Under the pieces are notes generated by a model. That model made no database searches and was not told the origin of the DNA. It worked only from the letters and a program-made list of their open reading frames with translations. From assembly GCF_900176145.1 (NCBI RefSeq), contig NZ_FWWY01000001.1:2601444-2665443 (forward strand): DNA of 64,000 nt, in the 5' to 3' direction. This stretch comes from Sulfobacillus thermosulfidooxidans DSM 9293 (lineage in GTDB: Bacteria > Bacillota > Sulfobacillia > Sulfobacillales > Sulfobacillaceae). Position 1 is the first letter of the stretch; the number at the start of each line of letters is the position of its first letter. A program made the translations under genes and the position numbers. Below are positions 28,728 to 36,943 of this stretch, piece after piece.

Positions 28728-28772
28728 GGTTAGGTGGCGGGAGAGTTCATGCATATGCGGCTTTCCCTAGAG
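28600..28772 (+). ncRNA. Candidate omega RNA (TnpB guide scaffold)
   Basis: By analogy with other IS605 elements, the 3' part of tnpB and the right end should be transcribed as the guide RNA. The right-end hairpin at 28711-28737 is the clearest structure. The guide would begin directly after the element, in regulator sequence starting near 28773 (GATGGGTGAGCATTC). The 5' limit given here is arbitrary. Confidence 0.4.
28711..28737. repeat. Right-end hairpin of the IS200/IS605 element
   Basis: CCACCTCAACCC pairs with GGGTTAGGTGG around a GATA loop, with one bulged C. It lies about 35 bp inside the inferred right end and overlaps the last codons of tnpB. Confidence 0.65.
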
Positions 28773-29208
28773 GATGGGTGAGCATTCGGGGCGAAACCTA
28801 TCAGCATCCTCGGGACATGCCAAAAGCTCTGCGGATGTTGTTAAGTGTCTGGCGTTATTTGCAGCATTTCCCCACGGTCGTTCCCCCAGATAGTGACTCG
28901 GTCGACGCGCGCAACTTTCCGGAAATAAAAATTTTGGATGCGCTACCCCAACAGGTGCAAGATGAGTTTGTGACCAAGGTTTTGGGGCCGATCGAAGACG
29001 ATGCGATGTTGATCACGACATTAAATACCTGGATCTTTTCCCATCGCTCGTTTTCGGTGGCCAGTCAACGACTCAAAATGCACCCGAATACCATCCGCTA
29101 CCGCATTGAAAAAATTGCGGCATTAACCGGGACCGATGTGAATGATGACCGGGAAATGATGTTAATCCGCCTTGCCTGTATGTTTCTTGCATTGCGTCAA
29201 GACATCTC

Positions 29209-29775
29209 TTAGGAATTTGTGGGGAAGGGGTTCTCTTTATGTCGTCGTTCCATGAGCCAGCAGTCATGTTGTATGCCCTCATGATATTCGTGATTGAGGA
29301 GATATTTGACTTTACGAAATCCGCATTTTTCATAGACATGAATGGCACGCAAATTATCAGCTCGAGGATCCATAACAAGACAATCCACCTCTTGATGCGC
29401 TTCGAGCCACTGGCACACCGTTTGTATCAATCCCGTGCCGATTCCTTGATTCCATAACGTGACCTCACCGATAAACTGGTCCATGCCGATGATGTGCTCG
29501 AATAAGGAATATCCATAGGTTTCATATTCTTCTACCGATAAGGGGTAGATTTGCATATAGCCGATGGGGAGACCCTGCCAGAGAACAAGTTCTCGGTATA
29601 TCGGGCGAGAACTCGGGGTCAAATACTTTTCTTGGATCATCTCGCGGGTAAAGCGTTTATCACGTCCCTCATAGAATTCTAAGACGCAGTCATCTGTCAA
29701 CCAGCGGTAAAGGTAATGGATATCCTCAGGATCTAAAGGACGAAGGATGAAATCGCCTTGGTGGATGTGCATCAT
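29209..29775 (-). CDS. GNAT acetyltransferase resembling aminoglycoside 6'-N-acetyltransferases
   Basis: A 188-residue protein. IGMDQFIGEVTLWNQGIGT and VMDPRADNLRAIHVYEKCGF match the pattern of AAC(6')-type enzymes and of siderophore acetyltransferases. The acetyl-CoA loop is NQGIGT. A role in aminoglycoside resistance is possible but not shown by sequence alone. ATG 29775 or 29772 follows AAGGAG. It is convergent with the broken regulator; the two stop codons overlap by 4 bp. Confidence 0.78.
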   Translation of the reverse strand: MMHIHQGDFILRPLDPEDIHYLYRWLTDDCVLEFYEGRDKRFTREMIQEKYLTPSSRPIYRELVLWQGLPIGYMQIYPLSVEEYETYGYSLFEHIIGMDQFIGEVTLWNQGIGTGLIQTVCQWLEAHQEVDCLVMDPRADNLRAIHVYEKCGFRKVKYLLNHEYHEGIQHDCWLMERRHKENPFPTNS

Positions 29776-29950
29776 TATCTCCTTGAAAGACGTGTAGGGA
29801 TTAGGGATACACTCTATAGTCTTCAGTGTAGAATGGCGATAAATAAATGGCAACGGGGTTGATTATAGGAAAAAGCCATAGGTGTTCCATTCTATTTGAT
29901 AGACGCCCTCACTGTGTCATGCCACCCCTTCCACTTTATTCCGTATGGAT

Positions 29951-30943
29951 TTAGGATAACAAGCGCGCAGGTTGGGGATTTGAAGAGGGCACAGGACTTT
30001 TTCCCATGTTTTGAGGAACGGGATTGAGACCAAGAAACACCACATACCATCCTTTATTGGTATAGGCTTCGATAAATGTCCATTGAATATAGCCTTCCGC
30101 CCATTTTTGACCGTCTCGGAATACAATAGTCGACAAGGGTTGCCCCACTAAAATGGTGCCAGGACCTTGTTCGAGTTCATAACCATGGGGAAGTTGGACT
30201 TGGGGTGCACCGTTTTCCCCAGGAGAATAGGCGTGAAAAACGGTGTAAGCGACGGGTCCGTGGGTAGACGCGGAATACGTCGGAGCCAAAAAGTTCGTGC
30301 CCACACTCACAATATGGATAGCATGGGGATTCGTTTGTTGGAAGCCTTTGACGCCCATGGTCTCGGTAAATAACGTGGGGATATAGAGATTCTGAAATCC
30401 GGGATTTTGGTCTGCAATACTCCCGTGTAGTTCTTGATCGATGGTGTTGAGATTCGAGGACTGAAAAATTGTTCCCGCGCCTTTTAGCACATCCCGAGAT
30501 ACGAGGTCAAACCGACTGGGATAGGCAAGATTGTTCACGGTATCCACCATCAGTAACATCGGATTGTTGGGGGTCGTGGTTCCCTGGTAATACCACGGCA
30601 CCTGGTGGATAGACACTCCAAATATCTCAGGAATTAATTGCTTCACAGGAAGGTGGGCTCGTCCCGGATATTGAGGAGAAAAGTCCGGAAGATTTATGGA
30701 TAAGCCATCGGCAACATAAGCCGGTAACAAGCGCCGTACGGTTTGTGGCAAGACTTCGGTAGCAGGACGCGTAGGCGAAAGCACGACGTCTTGGGAAATG
30801 CCGCCGGGAAACTTGTTGTTATTAGCGGGATGTTTGGCGAGCAATACCGATGGGGGGGACACGTTACTTTGTTCTACTCCACATCCTGCAATCACCCCCA
30901 AAAGATTGGCTGCCATTATGCTGGCTATCCACTTGGCTTTCAT
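29951..30943 (-). CDS. Lipoprotein of unknown function
   Basis: A 330-residue exported protein with a lipoprotein signal peptide: positive N-terminus, hydrophobic core and lipobox GVIAGC with Cys21 as the anchor. The mature part has no family that I recognise. It is rich in Pro, Asn and aromatic residues and probably beta-rich. It should be tethered to the outer face of the cytoplasmic membrane. It is followed (minus-strand order) by a gap and preceded by lapA 209 bp away, so it may be separately transcribed. It could be a substrate-binding or envelope-stress protein. Confidence 0.65.
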   Translation of the reverse strand: MKAKWIASIMAANLLGVIAGCGVEQSNVSPPSVLLAKHPANNNKFPGGISQDVVLSPTRPATEVLPQTVRRLLPAYVADGLSINLPDFSPQYPGRAHLPVKQLIPEIFGVSIHQVPWYYQGTTTPNNPMLLMVDTVNNLAYPSRFDLVSRDVLKGAGTIFQSSNLNTIDQELHGSIADQNPGFQNLYIPTLFTETMGVKGFQQTNPHAIHIVSVGTNFLAPTYSASTHGPVAYTVFHAYSPGENGAPQVQLPHGYELEQGPGTILVGQPLSTIVFRDGQKWAEGYIQWTFIEAYTNKGWYVVFLGLNPVPQNMGKSPVPSSNPQPARLLS

Positions 30944-31152
30944 CTCGATGGCGCTCCCTTTACCGGTATGACCGGACCTTTAGATGGTACCGTGGCTAAT
31001 GCCAGTGTGCCACGCCACCCCTCATTGTATCACGCACTCTATGGTGACTTTGGACTCATTTGTAGGCTGAGTCTCGTCAGGGGCGCAGAAGGCGTGAAAA
31101 GGCGCTTTGAGATGCCAGGAAGACATCATCGTTTCGTGATTAGCTTTTATTT

Positions 31153-31497
31153 CTATTGTGGAGTGGAATCTGTGGGGGCAGTGGGGGAATCGTCTGGCAT
31201 GCCTTCTATCGAGGACGGAGGCAATACCGAGGAGGACTCATCGCCTAACGTAGGAGCAAGATGTTTAGAACGATTCGTGGACTTGTAGCGGTCCCATAAC
31301 ATGCCACCGGCACCAATGCTGGCGCCCAGCAATAAACTTAACAATACGACCAACGCTAAAGAAATGTGCGGGAGTTGCCAGAAAAAGACATGTAATGAGA
31401 CAGGATGTTGATTTTGGAGCGCTAAAATTGCAATAAGCACGGCACCGAACAGCCACACTATAACCTTTCGGAGACCACGACTTTCAGGATTCACCAC
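31153..31497 (-). CDS. LapA/DUF1049-domain membrane protein
   Basis: A 114-residue protein with two membrane helices (about residues 10-28 and 46-67) and the LapA signature between them (LQNQHPVSLHVFFWQLPHISLALVV, in two pieces). The cytoplasmic tail is polar and Ser/Pro/Thr-rich. LapA/YciS-type proteins are associated with envelope assembly, but their role in Gram-positive bacteria is unclear. The start is GTG after GGAGGGAA. Confidence 0.8.
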   Translation of the reverse strand: MVNPESRGLRKVIVWLFGAVLIAILALQNQHPVSLHVFFWQLPHISLALVVLLSLLLGASIGAGGMLWDRYKSTNRSKHLAPTLGDESSSVLPPSSIEGMPDDSPTAPTDSTPQ

Positions 31498-31559
31498 GAT
31501 TCCCTCCGCTCCGACATAGAGAAAAATATGTCTTTATGAAATATTTTACCACAAATAGA

Positions 31560-31594
31560 CACCGGGCCGATTCGTGATGACCTCTCGCCCGGTG
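31560..31594 (-). terminator. Stem-loop downstream of doxX
   Basis: Perfect 8-bp arms CACCGGGC/GCCCGGTG around a 19-base loop, 20 bp after the DoxX stop codon. On the minus strand it is followed by TCTATTTGTG, a weak U-rich tail, so termination is likely but not certain. Confidence 0.5.
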
Positions 31595-31613
31595 CGGATA
31601 TGCGGTTAAAATC

Positions 31614-32006
31614 TTATGAGAATAGGTGAATCGCGTAAGAACCGGGACCAATAAGGGTCACCGCCAGAATGACAACAATAAGAATCAGCGGATATTCGAA
31701 CCCATTTTGTGTGACCCAATACCCGTTTTTCCGGTGTACCGTGATGATAGCCACCAACATGGTGACAATTAACAGCGTCGCGGCAATAGGCAATAGACTG
31801 CCCGTGGCCAATAAGAGTCCCCCAATCAGTTCAGCCAATCCTGCTAACAAGGCCATAAGCTTACCCGGTTTGAGTCCGAGCGATTCCATCCACTGGCCCG
31901 TACCGGTTAAGCCGTAACCACCGAACCAGCCAAATAATTTTTGACTGCCATGACCTGCATAGGTCAGGCCGATAACAATCCGCACAAGAGCTAACGCGAT
32001 ATTCAT
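31614..32006 (-). CDS. DoxX family membrane protein
   Basis: A 130-residue protein with four hydrophobic helices and the DoxX features: GLTYAGHGSQKLFGWFGG at the end of helix 1, and GLAELIGGLLLATG. DoxX-like proteins are linked to quinone or thiosulfate oxidation in some archaea and to redox stress in bacteria; the role here is unknown. It is divergent from an HxlR regulator, a very common pairing, so control by that regulator is likely. A consensus-like promoter is at 32063-32091. Confidence 0.87.
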   Translation of the reverse strand: MNIALALVRIVIGLTYAGHGSQKLFGWFGGYGLTGTGQWMESLGLKPGKLMALLAGLAELIGGLLLATGSLLPIAATLLIVTMLVAIITVHRKNGYWVTQNGFEYPLILIVVILAVTLIGPGSYAIHLFS

Positions 32007-32062
32007 CCATCCACCTCCTTAATGTTATTAACTAACGTAAAATAAGTGTCTTTACAAAGGTA

Positions 32063-32091
32063 ATGATAGTAAGTCGCTTATCTATTGTCAA
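32063..32091 (-). promoter_or_regulatory. Promoter of the DoxX gene
   Basis: Minus-strand TTGACA, a 17-base spacer and TATCAT, close to consensus, in the 124-bp region between the divergent doxX-like and hxlR-like genes. The -35 lies close to the HxlR gene's own promoter region, so one bound regulator could affect both. Confidence 0.65.
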
Positions 32092-32130
32092 TAGCTATGG
32101 TAAAATAAGAGACAGAAAGAAGGGATCAAG

Positions 32131-32499
32131 ATGGATGATCTGAAAATATGCCCCAAATTTGAAGCAGCTTTCGCCTTGTTGGGGCAAAGATGGACAGGCT
32201 TGATTATTCGTGCTCTTCTTTCGGGACAACGCCGGTTTTCGGACATTACCCAAATGATTCCCCATTTAAGCGACCGGATGTTAGCGGAACGACTTAAAGC
32301 CCTCGAAGCGGAAGGTATCGTAAAGCGTATCGTCTATCCAGAAACGCCCGTGCGCGTGGAATATGAGCTGACCGATAAAGGCCGTGAACTAGAACCCGTG
32401 ATGGATCAAGTCCAGAAATGGGCGGACAAATGGTATCACTATTTGAGTCCTGAATTGTCCCTCTCTCGTCAGAATTCAAATTCCTTGGGGGATTCTTAG
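32131..32499 (+). CDS. HxlR-family winged-helix regulator
   Basis: A 122-residue protein with the HxlR features: a Cys near the N-terminus (KICPKFEAAFALLGQRW, Cys7), a winged HTH (RFSDITQMIPHLSDRMLAERLKALE) and a C-terminal dimer helix. In many members the N-terminal Cys senses electrophiles or oxidants. Its divergent neighbour DoxX is the likely target. AGAAAGAAGGGA precedes the ATG. Confidence 0.88.
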   Translation: MDDLKICPKFEAAFALLGQRWTGLIIRALLSGQRRFSDITQMIPHLSDRMLAERLKALEAEGIVKRIVYPETPVRVEYELTDKGRELEPVMDQVQKWADKWYHYLSPELSLSRQNSNSLGDS

Positions 32500-32706
32500 G
32501 TTTTTGACCAGAGCTTGGCGTATCTAAGGGCTTGAGGAAACCTTTCTGTTCAGAACTCCTCTATAAATCTTGTAATGATTGGGTGCCCATGAGACCTTCT
32601 CGTTTGAGCGTGACCTATGCCTTTTTTGTTTACCGCTGACTCAGATGTCACGAAATAATTTGTCGTTGACCGAGGGAACAGATGGCGAGCGTGGGGAGGA
32701 TAGGAT

Positions 32707-33216
32707 GTGTGGACCATTCGGTTGGTCGAAAAAACGGATGCAGCCAAAGTTATGAATTTGCAAAAAGCTTTGGACCGCGAGACACGGTTTATGCTAATGG
32801 AGCCCGGAGAGTTGTCAGACAGTGTGGTGGAATGGGAAAAACGTATTTTGCCGTTCATTGACCAGCCACACAATGTCTTTTGGGTTGTCGAAAATGCCGA
32901 AGGCACATTAGTGGGCTTTCTCCGGGCTCGGGGCCAGACTCCGCGCCGGCTCGCTCATTCGGCTTTGATTGTCATTGGGATTTTACAGGAGTATTGGGGA
33001 CAGGGAATAGGCACCCAGTTGTTCGAAAAAGTCGAAGCTTGGGCCAAAGAGCGTGGGCTTCACCGCTTAGAGTTAGAAGTCATGGTCTCAAACCGTCGAG
33101 CTATCGCCTTATATCATAAAATGGGTTTTGTCGTTGAAGGATTACGTCGTCATGCGATTCGTTATGCGGATGGGCAATTTGTGGATGAATATATGATGGC
33201 CAAATTAATCCATTGA
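32707..33216 (+). CDS. GNAT N-acetyltransferase
   Basis: A 169-residue GNAT. ALIVIGILQEYWGQGIGTQLFEKVEAW holds the acetyl-CoA loop (WGQGIGT), and LELEVMVSNRRAIALYHKMGFVVEG is the conserved C-terminal half. The start is GTG with GGGGAGGA upstream. It resembles the L-amino-acid or ribosomal-protein acetyltransferase branches; the substrate is unknown. Confidence 0.84.
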   Translation: MWTIRLVEKTDAAKVMNLQKALDRETRFMLMEPGELSDSVVEWEKRILPFIDQPHNVFWVVENAEGTLVGFLRARGQTPRRLAHSALIVIGILQEYWGQGIGTQLFEKVEAWAKERGLHRLELEVMVSNRRAIALYHKMGFVVEGLRRHAIRYADGQFVDEYMMAKLIH

Positions 33217-33387
33217 GTGTGGACCAAAGATTTTTGACGCAAGTCTTCATGTAGAAGTTTTGCCTGATCAGTCTTTCCAATTGTTCTTATGGCTCTATTA
33301 AGAAGTGACTAAATCGCGTTAGATTGAAGAGAAGACGTCATGACCGCTGGTTGCAGACGACCAAATCGGAACGTGGGAGGGCTGTCG

Positions 33388-34305
33388 ATGTGGTTTGGTC
33401 CCCAGGATCTGGAAGCACAGCTTGATGATGAGATCTTAAGGCGGCATTTGGCTAAGCGACTTACTGTTCCCTTGGCTGGTGAACCTGTGCGCATTGTCCA
33501 GTCCGATGACAAAGGGCATCTGATTTTAATGGCAGCAAGCTGGCAGGATCTGAGTCTCTCCTTGGTTAAAGTTCTTTACGAACGGCCAGAGAATAAGATG
33601 AGAGGGAACGGGACACCGGTCTTAAACGGTTCCGTCAGCATTTACCGCCATGATGGGGAAGTTATGGCGGTGGCGGATGGTGCCACCTTTACCGGATTAC
33701 GCACCGCAGCCATCGCGGCGCTCGCAACCGAGTGGCTGAGTATGTCTAAAACGTGTCACTGTATTATTGGCGCAGGTTTTGAAGCCTATTATCACGCCAA
33801 GGCTCTCGCTCGGCTGAAGGGCGTCAAGACGATGCGTTTGTGGAACCGGACACCTAAAGCAGCCTATGCGCTCCAAGAGAAGCTTTGTGCCCTTCCGCAA
33901 TTTTCTCATCTGTCTGTGAGGGTCCACGAGGTGATTGAGGAGGCACTGGCCGATGCGGACGTGATTACCACAGTCACATCCTCTCCGGAACCCTTATTTA
34001 ACGCCCAGATGATTAAAAAGACTGTGCTCATTAATGCCATGGGTGCGTATTTGCCCCATACCCGGGAATTGTCTAGTGATATTGTGGCCAAGGCGACCTT
34101 ATATGCCGATTTTCTCCCGGCGTGTCTCCAAGAAGCGGGGGATTATCTCATTCCAGCGGCAGAGGGTCTTCTCGATCTGACACGCGTTCGGCCTTTGGCG
34201 AGTGCAGCGCATGATGGACCAATGCCTGGGATTACGGTTATGAAAAGTGTTGGCTCCGCAGTCTTTGATTTATCCTGTGCCGAATGTTTAGTGATGTCAA
34301 AATAA
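33388..34305 (+). CDS. Ornithine cyclodeaminase / mu-crystallin family protein
   Basis: A 305-residue protein. The NAD(P)-binding region is CHCIIGAGFEAYYHAKALA (GxGxxA type) and the family substrate segment includes FTGLRTAAIAALAT. Family members include ornithine cyclodeaminase, alanine dehydrogenase, delta1-pyrroline-2-carboxylate reductase and opine-type enzymes. The start ATG 33388 follows GGAGGG; an in-frame upstream ATG (33340) lacks a site. It is 31 bp upstream of a DAO-family oxidoreductase gene, so the pair probably oxidises a cyclic or N-substituted amino acid and reduces the imine, for example in proline or hydroxyproline metabolism. This is an inference. Confidence 0.83.
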   Translation: MWFGPQDLEAQLDDEILRRHLAKRLTVPLAGEPVRIVQSDDKGHLILMAASWQDLSLSLVKVLYERPENKMRGNGTPVLNGSVSIYRHDGEVMAVADGATFTGLRTAAIAALATEWLSMSKTCHCIIGAGFEAYYHAKALARLKGVKTMRLWNRTPKAAYALQEKLCALPQFSHLSVRVHEVIEEALADADVITTVTSSPEPLFNAQMIKKTVLINAMGAYLPHTRELSSDIVAKATLYADFLPACLQEAGDYLIPAAEGLLDLTRVRPLASAAHDGPMPGITVMKSVGSAVFDLSCAECLVMSK

Positions 34306-34336
34306 TGATGGGAAATGCAGGAAAAGAGGAGACGCG

Positions 34337-35485
34337 ATGGCGGATACAGCTGACGTGATTATCATTGGCGCGGGGCTCATTGGCTTATCTATTGCATATC
34401 ATGTAGCCAGCAAAGGGATTTCACATGTGGTGGTGATTGAGAAGGAATCTTTATGGGGCCACGGCTCGTCAGGACGCAGTGCCGGTGGGGTACGTCTCGA
34501 ATTTTCTCATCCCAGCGCTGTAAAATTTTCGCAGTATGGCCTCGAAATGTTTCGCCATTTTGATGACCTGTTCGGGATTTCAGCGTCTTTCAATCCATGT
34601 GGTTATCTGTTTTTGACTCGAGATCCTGGCCAGTGGAAGGTTATGCAGGATTTATCCTTAATGCAGCAATCCTTAGGCGTTCCCGTAAAATGTCTAGCAC
34701 CGCAAGAGGTCTTTTACCGCTTTCCTTATGTGAAAATTCCAGACCTCGTGGGAGCAACGTTTTGCCCAGAGGATGGCGTTGCCGATCCCGGCGCGGTTCT
34801 TTATGGGTTTGCTAAACGGGCTAGGGATCTCGGCGTTACCATTCGGCTCGGCGAACAAGTTACCGGGATTATGGCGCACCATGATCAGATCATGGGCGTT
34901 ACAACGACCAAAGGAGTCATTACCGGCCCCGTGGTTGTCAATGCTGCAGGTCCTTACGCCAGCACGATAGGACAGATGGCCGGAGTGGAGATTCCCGTGC
35001 GTCCATACCGCCGCAGTATTTATATCACGACACCTTTTATGGACCTTCCTCCAATGATGCCGATGACTTTGGACTTGGAGACGACCTCTTATCTTCGCCG
35101 GGAAGGGGATAGCGTTTTGTTGGGGATGTCGGATCCCGATGAACCGAGTAGTTATCACACCGAAACGGATCATCAGGTATTGGAAAAACTGATTGACACC
35201 TTATTGCGCTGGGTCCCCGCATTGAACCATGCGGCCATTTTGCGCGGTTGGGCGGGATTATATGAAGTTTCTCCCGATGATTCGGCCATTATCGGTGAAG
35301 TGCCGGGTTTGTCTGGATTTTATTGTGCCAACGGTTTTAGCGGCCATGGCTTTATGCATTCTCCGGCTGCCGGTCGAGTGATAGCTGAATTGATTGCGGG
35401 GGAAGAGCCGTTTGTCGATATCCGTCCGTTTCTTCTCGCCCGATTTACGGAGAACCAGCCCACTTGGGAAACGTTTGTGATTTAG
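34337..35485 (+). CDS. FAD-dependent oxidoreductase (DAO family)
   Basis: A 382-residue flavoprotein with an N-terminal FAD motif (VIIIGAGLIGLSIAYHVAS) and a GSSGRSAGGVRLEF segment typical of sarcosine oxidase-beta/glycine oxidase/D-amino-acid dehydrogenase relatives. The C-terminal GFSGHGFMHSPAAGR is the second FAD-contact motif. It oxidises an amine or amino acid to the imine with FAD. The ATG has GAGGAG upstream. It forms a two-gene operon with the ornithine cyclodeaminase-like gene. Confidence 0.87.
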   Translation: MADTADVIIIGAGLIGLSIAYHVASKGISHVVVIEKESLWGHGSSGRSAGGVRLEFSHPSAVKFSQYGLEMFRHFDDLFGISASFNPCGYLFLTRDPGQWKVMQDLSLMQQSLGVPVKCLAPQEVFYRFPYVKIPDLVGATFCPEDGVADPGAVLYGFAKRARDLGVTIRLGEQVTGIMAHHDQIMGVTTTKGVITGPVVVNAAGPYASTIGQMAGVEIPVRPYRRSIYITTPFMDLPPMMPMTLDLETTSYLRREGDSVLLGMSDPDEPSSYHTETDHQVLEKLIDTLLRWVPALNHAAILRGWAGLYEVSPDDSAIIGEVPGLSGFYCANGFSGHGFMHSPAAGRVIAELIAGEEPFVDIRPFLLARFTENQPTWETFVI

Positions 35486-35779
35486 TGGAAATTTCCGGGT
35501 GATCAGGCAAGGCGATTGTTTGTATAGGACGGCAAGCATGATAAGAGATGATTTTAGATCGTAGCATAAACACACAAAGGGATCTTGTCGATCATCCCGT
35601 CTTCCAAATGCTGTAACTTCCGTGCCAGTGAGAGTGAGAGCCGCTAAAAGTGTGATGGGATAGGTTTTTTCACTCGCCGGATTTAATCGTTAAGAGGGTT
35701 GCAGGTTTTGGGATTTCCACTGTTCGATAAGATGATGGCCAAGAGTGTTGTGTTGGTGGCCGAAGAACAAGCGGGTCGT

Positions 35780-36462
35780 GTTACTTGCGCTGTCGGCTAA
35801 CTCCAAGAGCCCAGCGGTGCTCGAAATGCTCAAGGAAGAAAAAACGGTTGGCCAGATTGCTGCCGAATACGGCATTCATCCCTGCCCTTGGCATCGCGGG
35901 AAGCGCCGGAGGTTCGAGCATTTTCCGCCGTTGTTTACTGAGTCTCAAGCGCTCTAACAACATGCCCCAGCCCACCAACAACAGTTGACGGCACTTTAGG
36001 CGAAAATCGGCAAACTGTCCCCCATGTTGAGTGGCACAAAAAAGCGTTGGACAACGTGTTGACGGAACGGCTTTGGCGGAGTATGCAATATGAAGACGTG
36101 GATCTACCTGCACGATGACCGTTCACCGCGGGAAGCACGGTCCGGCCTGAGCCGATATTTTACAGTGTATAACTATCCCTGACTTCACCAGGCATTGGGA
36201 TATACGCTACCCGCCGCCTGGTATTGGCCCTCCCGTCACCGGACCCGGATTGACGGGAAGAGAACCATCGGAGATGTTTCCCATGGATTCGGGTGAGACC
36301 CCATAGGCAGCCGTTTGGGTTGAGCCTCCCGTTTGCCGGCGGGCCCACAAGCGGCCCACGCCAAACGGGGGGATAATGTCCTCAATGAAGACCAAAAGAA
36401 AGGAGGCCCGTCTCAACACTTTGGGGCTCAAAAATCTGTCTTAACAAAGGGGTTCCACCTTA
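35780..36462 (+). pseudogene. Decayed IS3-family insertion sequence (copy 1)
   Basis: A relic of orfA reads SPAVLEMLKEEKTVGQIAAEYGIHP then REHFPPLFTESQAL-like sequence and LYAKIGKLSP with frameshifts. The frame then jumps to an orfB C-terminus (DNVLTERLWRSMQYEDV) near 36050-36110, so most of the DDE catalytic domain is deleted. A right-end sequence TGTCTTAACAAAGGGG at 36437 resembles the end of the second copy near 38721. The 290 bp upstream of the relic (35486-35780) show no gene. Confidence 0.7.
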
Positions 36463-36880
36463 ATTTGATCCGGTGGTAACCGCTTTACAGTGTGGGTTCG
36501 ATCAACACGACTTTCAGCGAATATCTACCCCTTCGGTCCCGAGGTTCGTCACACTCAATCAATATCTAAATATGCTGTGCCGCGAAATACATACGGAAAT
36601 CGTAGTGTCCCATAATCCGAGTGGGGCCCATCACCTTTCTCCACTCGAGATGACCGTAACCAAGCCAACGACAACGGCTTTTCATCAGCGGATGATTAAA
36701 ATCTGTCGAAATTAAGAATAGATACATTTTTTCATCCTTGTACATACCAGATGATAAAAATATGCTAGTGAGAAATAAAAGGACTACGATGGCTTCGACG
36801 GATGGAGTTCCCTGAAATCATGAATCTGGCTTTCTGATTAAACGGACATTTTTAGGCTATTGGATTCGCATGGACAAGTT
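36463..36880. other. Non-coding stretch between IS3 relic and nuclease gene
   Basis: An 80-codon open frame (36473-36715) has no ribosome binding site and no recognisable composition. The right part is clearly AT-rich. It holds the promoter region of the nuclease gene. Confidence 0.4.
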
Positions 36881-36882
36881 TC

Positions 36883-36891
36883 TGCTATAAT
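36883..36891 (+). promoter_or_regulatory. Extended -10 promoter of the nuclease gene
   Basis: TGCTATAAT is a consensus extended -10 element, 53 bp before the GTG start of the HNH gene. There is no good -35, which the extended form does not need. Confidence 0.55.
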
Positions 36892-36943
36892 AATTGTAGT
36901 TTTCTAATATTTCCCATAAAGAATATTCGATAGGAGACAATTT

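Larger units (their letters stand above)
26765..28772 (+). mobile_element. IS200/IS605-family insertion sequence with tnpA and tnpB
   Basis: An element of about 2.0 kb with divergent tnpA and tnpB genes, inserted in the coding sequence of a PucR-type regulator without an evident target duplication, as expected for this family. Subterminal hairpins occur at 26779-26796 (left) and 28711-28737 (right). The boundaries are set by where regulator coding sense stops and resumes; AGAG is present at both junctions, so the ends are uncertain by about 4 bp. Both genes look intact, so the element may be recently active. Confidence 0.85.
25557..29212 (+). pseudogene. GAF-PucR/CdaR-type regulator, broken by frameshift and IS insertion
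   Basis: The intact ancestor would have had an N-terminal GAF domain (about residues 35-180, FACVFLYDAED through DHSAVAVANAKEH), a middle region and a C-terminal PucR HTH (HPNTIRYRIEKIAALTGTD near 29080-29140). A one-base deletion in a T-run near 26594-26596 takes the reading frame to a stop at 26609; the coding sense resumes in another frame (SDTLLRPLTEWLMSYHVPY) and reaches 26764. There an IS200/IS605 element interrupts it, and the gene continues from 28773 to its stop at 29212. Joining the flanks restores an open frame (SQEG-WVSIRGE). The protein cannot be functional as read. Confidence 0.85.

Noticed and set aside
36473-36715. An 80-codon frame before the nuclease gene
   Set aside because: No ribosome binding site, unusual composition and adjacent to a decayed transposon end.
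36778-36815. GGCTTCGACGG segment resembling the 5' end of tmRNA
   Set aside because: No matching 3' tRNA-like half or tag frame follows within a few hundred bases.
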